Below are positions 1 to 8,100 of a DNA stretch of 32,235 bases, piece by piece. Position 1 is the stretch's first letter, and every line of letters begins with the position of its first letter. This stretch comes from an uncultured Acetatifactor sp. (GTDB lineage: Bacteria; Bacillota; Clostridia; Lachnospirales; Lachnospiraceae): positions 1 through 32,235 of the forward strand of contig CAKSAM010000030.1 of NCBI GenBank assembly GCA_934436245.1. The letters are read 5' to 3'. The notes under the pieces are model-generated. The model made no database searches. It saw only the letters and a program-made list of their open reading frames with translations, and was not told the origin of the DNA. Both the position numbers and the translations under genes were made by a program.

Positions 1-1
1 T

Positions 2-74
2 GGGGTCTTAGCTCAGCTGGGAGAGCATCTGCCTTACAAGCAGAGGGTCATAGGTTCGAGCCCTATAGGCCCCA
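2..74 (+). tRNA. tRNA-Val (anticodon TAC)
   Basis: The cloverleaf is readable by eye. A 7-bp acceptor stem pairs 2-8 with 67-73 (one G-T wobble). The anticodon stem TCTGC/GCAGA encloses the loop CTTACAA, with anticodon TAC at 35-37. The T arm carries GGTTCGAGCC. The discriminator base is A74 and the 3' CCA is not encoded. UAC reads GUA, so this is a valine tRNA. Confidence 0.95.
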
Positions 75-103
75 TTTTTGTATATTTATATCATAGAAAA
101 CGG

Positions 104-142
104 AAACTCATTAATGTGTAAAGCATGTTAATGAGTTTTTTT
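104..142 (+). terminator. Rho-independent terminator after tRNA-Val
   Basis: A perfect 11-bp inverted repeat (104-114 with 128-138, core ACTCATTAA/TTAATGAGT) with a 13-nt loop runs directly into a T tract (136-142). It ends transcription of the tRNA before the downstream protein operon. Confidence 0.85.
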
Positions 143-154
143 ATGAAATATTTT

Positions 155-206
155 GTCTATTTATTTAGAAATAAGTATAGACTTTTTAGTATTTTATCAA
201 TATACT
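155..206 (+). promoter_or_regulatory. Sigma-A-like promoter overlapping an inverted repeat
   Basis: A -35-like TAGACT (178-183) lies 17 bp upstream of a -10-like TATACT (201-206), placing a start about 45-50 bp before the first T7SS-locus gene. An imperfect dyad (GTCTAT at 155-160 with ATAGAC at 177-182, plus inner TTATT/AATAA with a 2-nt bulge) overlaps the -35 box, so it may be an operator. Five T residues follow the dyad (183-187), so a weak second terminator is an alternative reading. Confidence 0.5.
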
Positions 207-260
207 GAATATTAGATTGCAAAAAAAAGCAACATAAAAGAATCACAAAGGAGAAGAAAA

Positions 261-1313
261 ATGTTTTGTGCTAATTGTGGACAGGCGATGGAAGAGGGAG
301 CAGCTTTTTGTCCTAATTGTGGGGCAAAAACTGCAGGTCAGAGCCAGCAGCCCGGAGTATCTGAAAAAGAATTGAAAAGGATGCAGAAGAAACAAAAGAG
401 GAAAGTCCTTTACGAAGCAGTGTTTCATCCGGAGGCCACATCAACGGCAGTGTCTATGACATATTCCTTTCTGCTGGGTTTCTTTATTCTTCTTTTTCTT
501 ATCATTTCTATGACAAGCTTTGTTATCAGGTATACTGTGAAAAGCGGCGCTGTATTTCAGGCTGCAGAGAGTATGGATCTGGAAGAATTAAATATATCAG
601 ATATCATTTCAGAGGATGTGCTGGAAGATACCGGTGTTAATATTGCAGAGGGAGATACCGCATATGACTTGTTGGGAAACATACTCTTTTCTTCCGGAGA
701 CAATTCAAGAGTGGCGAGAAAAGTAATCGATAATTCCACTATCAGGTCTTTTATTTCGGAGACGATCAATAATTACGCAAATTATATTATTACAGGAAAA
801 ACCACAGAAAGTGTCACTGCAAAAAGTCTTATGAGGCTGGTTGATGAAAATCAGAGTGTATTTTCCGAATATCTGGGATATGAAATACCGGAAGAAGTGA
901 TCAACGAGCTGGGAGATAAGGGAAACCGGTCCATTGTGAATGCTTTTGATCCGGAGAAGACATTGGAGGATGTTTCCGCTGTAAGAGCCTGCAGATTTTT
1001 ATTTTCTCCGGTGCTGACAGTTATATTTTTTATAGTAGCAATGATTACAGGAGTCTTTCTGGCAACGTTGACGAACAGACTGAAGTATGCATTGACAACA
1101 TTCGGAGTGTGTTTCTCTGTGACAGGACTTGTGATGTTTGTTATCCCGGCTTTTGTTGGGAAGGAAAATGGTTTTGTGAGACTTATTATGCAGGCGGTCA
1201 CACCTGCACGTGTGACTTGCGGATTGGGTCTTTTGATTGTTGCAATGGCGTTTTTCCTGACTGTTGCAATAATGAATATCTTTAGAAGGGGCGCAGACAA
1301 AAATGAAGCATAA
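261..1313 (+). CDS. Zinc-ribbon multi-pass membrane protein, first gene of the T7SS locus
   Basis: This 350-aa protein begins with a zinc ribbon (C3-x2-C6 ... C17-x2-C20), then a basic linker. TM1 is at about residues 66-90 and a roughly 150-residue, probably extracytoplasmic, region follows. Three more hydrophobic helices lie at about 250-345. The start has a good ribosome binding site (AAAGGAGAAG about 5 nt upstream) and sits downstream of a plausible promoter. It overlaps the following VWA gene by 11 bp, implying translational coupling. Zinc-ribbon membrane proteins of this layout are common in Clostridia, but no precise function is recognised. The protein at 19113-20786 also starts with zinc ribbons, so such proteins sit near both ends of the locus. 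A scaffold or accessory role in secretion is inference from position only. Confidence 0.85.
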   Translation: MFCANCGQAMEEGAAFCPNCGAKTAGQSQQPGVSEKELKRMQKKQKRKVLYEAVFHPEATSTAVSMTYSFLLGFFILLFLIISMTSFVIRYTVKSGAVFQAAESMDLEELNISDIISEDVLEDTGVNIAEGDTAYDLLGNILFSSGDNSRVARKVIDNSTIRSFISETINNYANYIITGKTTESVTAKSLMRLVDENQSVFSEYLGYEIPEEVINELGDKGNRSIVNAFDPEKTLEDVSAVRACRFLFSPVLTVIFFIVAMITGVFLATLTNRLKYALTTFGVCFSVTGLVMFVIPAFVGKENGFVRLIMQAVTPARVTCGLGLLIVAMAFFLTVAIMNIFRRGADKNEA

Positions 1314-2844
1314 AAAATTAACGGCGAGTATTGCTGCCATAGTTCTTATCATACTGGGAGTAATCATATTGTCAACTATGGTGATCGGATGGAATAATTC
1401 TGCTGACTTACAGGCTTTTTTAGGAGAGCGTTATTTGGATGCACTGGACTATGATCGTGCAATTGCGTCCTTTGAATGTGCTTTACGCATTGACCCGAAG
1501 AACGTGAATGCCTATCAGAAACTGGCGGAAACCTATAGCAGCATGGGAAATGATGAGAGAGCGGTGGAGACTCTGCGAAGCGGTTATGTGGCTACAGGCT
1601 CCAGAGACCTGAAGAGAGAAGCAAAATCTGATTATGATATAGATATCAGTGAGCCGGTGCATTTTGCGGAAGATGAGCTGGTGGTAAAACAGACAGGACT
1701 GGATATTTGCTTTGTCATTGATACTACCGGTTCTATGGAAAGTGCTATTACGGATACAAAAGAAAATATGCAGCGCATTCTGGAACAGGTTTCAGCCAAA
1801 AGCGAGGATTATCGCATTGCAATTGTAGATTATCGCGACTTTTCTTCCCGTACAGGGGAGATGGAAGATTATCCGGCCAGGCTGCAGATGGATTTTACCA
1901 ACAACAAAGAACAGATCCAGCAGGGAATCGAAAAGCTTACCTTGGGAAACGGAGGAGACTGGGAGGAGACAGTTTACTCCGGTCTGATGATGGCAGCTTC
2001 TCTTGACTGGAGGGATACGGCAAAACACGTGATCATTCTGATCGGAGATGCACCGGCATTGTCTCCGGAACCGATCAGTGGATATACCTATGATATGGTA
2101 CGGAATGCATTACAGACAGGCAATGCGGAATTAAGTTCCAGTCTTTTGTCCGCAGCGGATACAGAGTATGTGGCAATGCCGGTTGTAACAACAGTAGCAA
2201 CAGAGAGCACCTGGGCTTCGCCGATGTTTTTTGGAAGAGATTCTTCCGAAGCAGCTGAGGCAACAGAGCCTGAGGAGTCGACTGAGGCAGATAGTGCAGA
2301 TGCAACAGAAGAATCTGCTGAGAACTTCAACATCAGCCTCTATGGAATCGTAACCTGCAATGATGGTATTGTAGAGTCACAATTCGGAGATATGTGTACC
2401 GATATGGGAGGAAGCACCAGCACAGTTGGAGAAGAATCTTCACTGTCGGATGAAATTGTCGGTGTTATAGAGCAGGTGGAAGTGGTGCCGGCATCAAAAG
2501 ATGTAAGGGTATCCTTCGACAAGGAATGTGCAGAAGATGAAATTGTGTTCTATCAGGGCACCCAGGTGATAAATACCGTAACATTGGACGATACAGGAGA
2601 CGGAAAAGTCAGGGATATGCTGATCGGTACCTTCCTGTGGAAGAATCCAAAGAACGGTGCATATGGATATCTTACGGTAACACAGGAAGAAGATGATGCG
2701 TTTATCACAGAAAGTCAGATGCCGGATGCCGGGGCTTCTGTCATCACCGAACTATGGATCGCCATAGCGATCAGTCTGGTATTTGCAGTAGTTATTTCAA
2801 TTGTGGTAGTAGTCAGACGTATCAAAAGTGTAAAAACTGCCTAA
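1303..2844 (+). CDS. Membrane-anchored TPR and von Willebrand factor A (VWA) domain protein
   Basis: This 513-aa protein has an N-terminal signal anchor (about residues 7-29), a TPR-like helical repeat (about 38-105) and a VWA domain from about 133. The metal-site (MIDAS) motif D140-T-T-G-S144 is intact, with a later threonine (DWEET) and aspartate (IGDAP) in the expected places. The domain is interrupted by an acidic, low-complexity Ser/Glu/Ala loop (about 305-340). A C-terminal TM helix (about 483-506) ends in a basic tail. Two anchors would place the VWA region outside the membrane. Its ATG overlaps the upstream gene and the kinase gene follows 33 bp later. VWA domains with intact MIDAS bind protein partners through a divalent metal; the partner here is unknown. 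A second VWA protein lies at 16637-18232. Confidence 0.88.
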   Translation: MKHKKLTASIAAIVLIILGVIILSTMVIGWNNSADLQAFLGERYLDALDYDRAIASFECALRIDPKNVNAYQKLAETYSSMGNDERAVETLRSGYVATGSRDLKREAKSDYDIDISEPVHFAEDELVVKQTGLDICFVIDTTGSMESAITDTKENMQRILEQVSAKSEDYRIAIVDYRDFSSRTGEMEDYPARLQMDFTNNKEQIQQGIEKLTLGNGGDWEETVYSGLMMAASLDWRDTAKHVIILIGDAPALSPEPISGYTYDMVRNALQTGNAELSSSLLSAADTEYVAMPVVTTVATESTWASPMFFGRDSSEAAEATEPEESTEADSADATEESAENFNISLYGIVTCNDGIVESQFGDMCTDMGGSTSTVGEESSLSDEIVGVIEQVEVVPASKDVRVSFDKECAEDEIVFYQGTQVINTVTLDDTGDGKVRDMLIGTFLWKNPKNGAYGYLTVTQEEDDAFITESQMPDAGASVITELWIAIAISLVFAVVISIVVVVRRIKSVKTA

Positions 2845-2877
2845 TAAGAAAAACAGTAGAAATCAGGAGTGCAGATT

Positions 2878-4935
2878 ATGGATTTACAAAACACATACAC
2901 AAATATTGTGGAGATTGGTTCCGGAGGCGGCGGAACCGTTTTCCGGGCATATCACGTGCGCATGCAGAAGTATGTGGTATTAAAGAAAATACATGATTCC
3001 ATACAAAACAGCGTGGATATCCGCGGAGAACTGGATATTTTAAAAAATCTGCGGCATTCTTATCTGCCATCTGTGATTGACTTTATTCAGGATAATAATG
3101 GTTCTATTTATACGGTTATGGATTATATTCCCGGAGAATCTTTCGAGAGTATGCTGCGCAGAGGAGTACGCTTCCCACAGGCAAAGGTGATCAAATATGC
3201 TGCACAGTTAGGAGAGGTACTGGCTTATCTGCAGACGCAGCCTACGCCGATCATTCACGGTGATATCAAACCGGCAAATATTATGCTCACACCGGAGGAT
3301 AATATCTGTCTGATTGATTTTAATATTTCCACTATGCAGAACGGTGCGGTCAGCCCCAATATGGGATATACACCGGGATATGCATCTCCGGAGCAGGTTT
3401 CCATGGTGACGAGTCTGCAGCAGTATTACTACAATTATCAGGTGACGCAACAGGTGGCACCTGCCCCCATAATGAATCAGAAACTGGATGAACGCTCTGA
3501 TATCTACAGTGTGGGAGCAACTTTATATGCTTTGTTGAGCGGTTATATTCCTAATTCTGACTGGAATCAGATCGTTCCCATCGAGCAGCTGGTACCGGAT
3601 TGCTCAGAAGGACTTGCCCATGTCATTCATTGCTGTCTTGAGGCGGATCCCACGCAGCGATATTCCAATGCCAGAGAATATTTGAAGGCTGTAACGGCTA
3701 TTGCCAAGGTGGACAAGCGGTATAAGAGACTGGTATGGAAACAGGATCTTACGGTGATCTTCTGTATTATTGGTATGGGAGCCTGTATCGTTTTGTCAGT
3801 GTTCGGCAGACAACAGATGAGAAATGAGAAAATTGAAGCATATAATCAGATTGTAGAGCAGATGAGGGATTTGCAGGGAACCGGTGAAGATGATAAGTTT
3901 GAGCGGCTTTATGAAGAGGCCGTTGCACAGTTCCCGAGAATGCCCGGAGCACATTATGAGAAGGCGCTGTACCTGTACAATCAGAGAAGGTTTGAGGAAG
4001 CCATTGACTATATTCAGAATGATGTTCTGAACAATACTTCCGGTTTCTCACAGGAAGAACTGGGTGAATTTTATTTCCTGCTGGCTAATAATTATCTGGA
4101 AAATGAGGATTTGACAGATGCAATCGTTTATTACAAGACAGCAGTGTCCTATAAAGCTTATGACAGCACGTATTATTCTGATTATGCCATAGCACTTGCC
4201 CAGGACGGTCAGCTGGATGAAGCAGAAGATATTTTGGAAAAAGCGGAGGAAATGGGGCTTTCTACAGACAGGCTTTTGCTGGCAGAGGGTGAGATCCAGG
4301 GAAAAAGAGGAGAAACAGAGGCTGCGGCACAGAGCTTTCAGGATTGTATCGCAGAGACAAAGGATTCTTATGTGAAGCTGAGGGCCTATATCCGGTGGAG
4401 CAAGCTGTATGATTCGGACACCCCGACCCAGGAGGCGCTGTCAGCTAAGAAAGAGATTCTCAGCGAGGCGGAGATGAAGGTGGATGAACAGGATAAAGCC
4501 ATGGTGCTGGAACAACTGGCGCAGGTCTATATTGATCTTGGAGGAATGACAGGCTCCGCAGATGATTATATGGGAGCTGTTTCGTGCCTGCAGAAGGTGG
4601 AAGAGTTGGGATGGGATGTCTACACGACCCATGAGACCATTGGCATTTTGTATATGCAGACAGGAAATTATGATAAGGCACAGGAGACCTTTGAAGGCAT
4701 GCTGAAGGAATACGGTGAGGATTACCGGATTTACAAACAGCTGGCTTTCCTGGAAATCAGCAGACAGGCGGTTCTGGATAATAGTTACCGGAATTATGAC
4801 AAATTCCTGGAATATTATAAGAAAGCTGTAAAATTGTTTGAAGACAGTGGCGCCAGAGCAGATTCGGATCAGAAGATGCAGCTCCTGAAGCAGGACTATG
4901 AACAGCTGAAGATCGGAAACTGGTTTGTTGATTAA
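2878..4935 (+). CDS. Membrane Ser/Thr protein kinase with extracytoplasmic TPR region
   Basis: This 685-aa protein has a Hanks-type kinase domain (about 8-275): glycine loop GSGGGG (14-19), candidate ATP lysine K36/K37, catalytic loop H127-G-D129-x-K131-P-A-N134, and SPE (170-172) in place of APE. The metal-binding motif reads D147-F-N rather than DFG. One TM helix (291-310) is followed by about 370 residues of TPR-like helices outside the cell. ATG 2878 is preferred over the in-frame GTG at 2869 because AGGAG (2865-2869) sits 8 nt upstream of it. T7SSb EssB/YukC has the same topology (kinase-like fold, TM, external helices) but is a pseudokinase and shorter. This protein could replace EssB, act as a true regulatory kinase, or both. 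A PP2C phosphatase and two FHA proteins in the locus fit active phospho-signalling. Confidence 0.9.
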   Translation: MDLQNTYTNIVEIGSGGGGTVFRAYHVRMQKYVVLKKIHDSIQNSVDIRGELDILKNLRHSYLPSVIDFIQDNNGSIYTVMDYIPGESFESMLRRGVRFPQAKVIKYAAQLGEVLAYLQTQPTPIIHGDIKPANIMLTPEDNICLIDFNISTMQNGAVSPNMGYTPGYASPEQVSMVTSLQQYYYNYQVTQQVAPAPIMNQKLDERSDIYSVGATLYALLSGYIPNSDWNQIVPIEQLVPDCSEGLAHVIHCCLEADPTQRYSNAREYLKAVTAIAKVDKRYKRLVWKQDLTVIFCIIGMGACIVLSVFGRQQMRNEKIEAYNQIVEQMRDLQGTGEDDKFERLYEEAVAQFPRMPGAHYEKALYLYNQRRFEEAIDYIQNDVLNNTSGFSQEELGEFYFLLANNYLENEDLTDAIVYYKTAVSYKAYDSTYYSDYAIALAQDGQLDEAEDILEKAEEMGLSTDRLLLAEGEIQGKRGETEAAAQSFQDCIAETKDSYVKLRAYIRWSKLYDSDTPTQEALSAKKEILSEAEMKVDEQDKAMVLEQLAQVYIDLGGMTGSADDYMGAVSCLQKVEELGWDVYTTHETIGILYMQTGNYDKAQETFEGMLKEYGEDYRIYKQLAFLEISRQAVLDNSYRNYDKFLEYYKKAVKLFEDSGARADSDQKMQLLKQDYEQLKIGNWFVD

Positions 4936-4953
4936 AATAAAAGGAGACATAAA

Positions 4954-5091
4954 ATGGTTAGTACGGGAACAATTATGTTTTTTGGCGGAATAGCCGGAAC
5001 CGTTTTCTTTTTCCTGTGGATGATGATCACGCTGACGACCGCAGGGAAAAAACGTCGTAAACTGATTGATAAAATACAAAAAGATCTGTAA
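4954..5091 (+). CDS. 45-aa single-TM membrane peptide
   Basis: A short ORF begins at ATG 4954 with a strong ribosome binding site (AAAAGGAGACAT, AGGAG about 7 nt upstream) and ends at TAA 5089-5091. It has a glycine/phenylalanine-rich TM helix (about residues 5-30) and a strongly basic C-terminal tail (GKKRRKLIDKIQKDL), which predicts the C terminus in the cytoplasm. It sits between the kinase and essC, with gaps of 18 and 37 bp, so it is very probably co-translated with core secretion genes. No family is recognised. Position and size suggest a small core subunit, perhaps an EssA-like role, but that is inference; classical EssA is about 150 aa. Confidence 0.75.
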   Translation: MVSTGTIMFFGGIAGTVFFFLWMMITLTTAGKKRRKLIDKIQKDL

Positions 5092-5128
5092 TCAGCCAGA
5101 ATACAGATGAATAAGGGAGAAAGACAGT

Positions 5129-8100
5129 ATGAGTATAGTGTTATCTGCATATGGACAAAACGCCTTTTGCGAGTTCCTGCTTCCGGCAGTAAACAATACG
5201 GATACAGAAATAATCTTAAAAAAAGAAATGTTCGGCTTCGTTGAGGATCTGATCCTGAACCTGGAAGTAGTGGATAAGGAATGGCGCATCAAGGATACTG
5301 AAAAGTACATGGTGACAAAGCAGTATGGAACAGAAGGTGCTCCTCTGCAGAACGGAGATATTCTTACGGTGAAAGCAGATGAGGGACAGCTGTCCCTCAT
5401 CGTGAGAGAGACAGAATGCTCTTTTTCTGTATTTTCGAAATATGATCTGGCAGATATCAGCAGCCTGTCTATAGGCAGTGAGAATACCAATCATATTGTG
5501 TATCAGTATCAGTCACTGGTATCCAGACATCATGCGGTTCTACAGCGGACTGCCATGGGCTTTACCCTGGAGGATAAAAGTGCCAACGGTACTTTTGTGA
5601 ATGGGAGAAAGGTCTCTGGAAATTATGAACTGAAGACAGGGGACTGTATTAATATTTTCGGTTTGAAGATCGTATACCTGGGGACTTTGATCGCAGTATA
5701 TTCTCCGGAAGAAAATTATTTTGCAGTATGGGATGGGCTGAAAGCTTACAGACAGACGCTTCAGCAGCCCACAGAAGGGAAAAAGACAATTCCGGAAAAG
5801 AAATTTTTCCATCGTTCTCCCAGAAATTATGCACAGCCGGATAATGATGTGATCGAGATTGAGGCACCGCCCGCCCCTAAGGAAGTGAGTAAACGCCCGT
5901 TGTGGATGACGATCGGACCGTCCTTTACCATGATGATCCCTATGTTATCCGGAAGCATTCTGGCAATCATAAGCGCCAGAAGCGAAGGCAGAAACGCCGG
6001 TATGTATATGTATACCGGTATTATTACGGCAATAGGTTCTGCATTGATCGGCGTTTATTGGGCGATCACCAATCTGCGTTACAATAAAAAAGAGATCGAA
6101 AAAGGGGAACAGACCCGGTTCCAGGCATATGGAGATTATCTGATCAGGTGTGCAGATGATATCCGTGAAAAGTATGAAAAGACCAGGAGTACGCTGTTAG
6201 CCATGTATCCGCCTGCGCAGGTCGTTGTGAACTATGGCAAAGACAGTACCGAATTATGGAACCGTAACAGAAAGCATGAAGACTTTTTATGCGAGAGACT
6301 TGGAACAGGAGATCTGCCTTTTCCCATGGGGATCAATGTCCCCAAGGAAAAATTCACATTGGTAAGCGATGAACTTTCCGAGAAACCGCAGATGATCAAG
6401 CAGCAGTACAGTACCATGTACGAAGTCCCTGTCAATGTCAATCTGCTGGCACACAAGCTGATCGGTGTGGTCGGAGGAGAACACAAAAAGGGTGCCTATG
6501 AGATCATCCGCCTGCTGACCGCACAGATCGCAGCCAATAATTGCTATACGGATGTGAAGCTGATCTATCTGTATGACCGGAATAAGGATGATGAGAACTG
6601 GGACTACACCCACTGGCTTCCCCATGTATGGTCAGAGGATAAAAAGACCCGGTATGTGGCCAGTGATAAATCGGAGGCCAGTGATATTCTGTTTGAACTG
6701 ACACAGATTCTGCGTATGCGTGCGGAGGATGAACAGCAGAAGAAGATCACACTTCCGAAGCCGTATTATGTACTCGTGGTATCAGATGTGGAGCTGCTGG
6801 AAGGCGAGCTGATCACAAAATATATTTATGAATGTGAAGCCTGCTATGGTCTGACGACTCTGATCCTGTCGGAGAGCAGAGAACAGCTGCCCAATGAATG
6901 TGAATTCCTGATTGAAAAAGATAACGAATATAGTGGAATGTTCAACCTGTCACAGGAAGACAATCTGCCGATCGTATTTGACAGCGTATCCTGCGATCAG
7001 GTAGAGAAGTTTGCAAGAAAACTGTTACCTATCGAAGTGAGAGAAGTGGAGAAGGGACGGGATATCCCCAATGCACTTACCTTCCTGGAAATGCATAATG
7101 TACAGACGCTGGATCAGCTGGATGTAGAGGAAAAATGGCGTAAGAACAGAACCTACGAAAACATGAAAGCATTGATCGGTGCCAAGGCAGGAGGACAGCC
7201 GTGCTATCTGGACGTTCACGAGAAATATCATGGGCCTCACGGTCTGGTGGCAGGTACTACAGGTTCCGGTAAATCTGAGACCCTGCAGACCTATATGCTT
7301 TCCCTGGCGATCAACTTCAGCCCGGATGATGTGGGGTATTTTATTATCGACTATAAAGGCGGCGGTATGGCAGGCCTGTTTGAAGGACTTCCGCATATGA
7401 TCGGATCCATATCCAATCTGTCCGGCAGTCAGGTAAGACGTGCCATGGTCTCCATCAAGAGTGAGAACCGCAGACGTCAGAGAATTTTCAGTGAAAATAA
7501 TGTAAATAACATCAACCTGTATACCAAGCTGTATAAAAACGGAGAGGCAACGATCCCGATTCCGCATATGTTCATTATTATTGATGAGTTTGCTGAGCTG
7601 AAGAGGGAAGAACCGGAATTCATGAAGGAGCTGATCTCCGTTGCACAGGTAGGACGAAGCCTGGGGGTACATCTGATCCTGGCGACACAGAAGCCCAGCG
7701 GTACTGTGGATGACAATATCTGGAGTAACTCCAAATTCCGTCTGTGTCTGCGTGTGCAGGACAGACAGGACAGTAATGATATGCTACACAAACCGGATGC
7801 CGCATATATTACACAGGCCGGCCGGGGATATTTACAGGTCGGTAATGACGAAGTATATGAACTGTTCCAGTCGGGATACAGTGGTGCTGCTTACAATGAG
7901 AACAGCAGCAATGTGAAGACGGAAATTGCAACGATGCTTTCTCTCACCGGTAAGGCTGCATTGATCGGCAATAGCCTGAAGACCAAGCAGCAGGAGCAGA
8001 TCCGCAATCAGTGGATCCAGAAACTGATACAGGTTGCACATAATGCAGCAGAAGCTCTGGGTGACAGCTTTGGGGATTATGCAGCAGATTCCGGACGTAT

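Noticed and set aside
2..74. tRNA-Val as the attachment site of an integrated island carrying the T7SS
   Set aside because: No second copy of the tRNA 3' end and no integrase or recombinase gene is seen in the window; the terminator and promoter between tRNA and locus look ordinary.
2869..2877. GTG 2869 as the kinase start
   Set aside because: It falls within the AGGAG ribosome binding site that is ideally spaced for ATG 2878.
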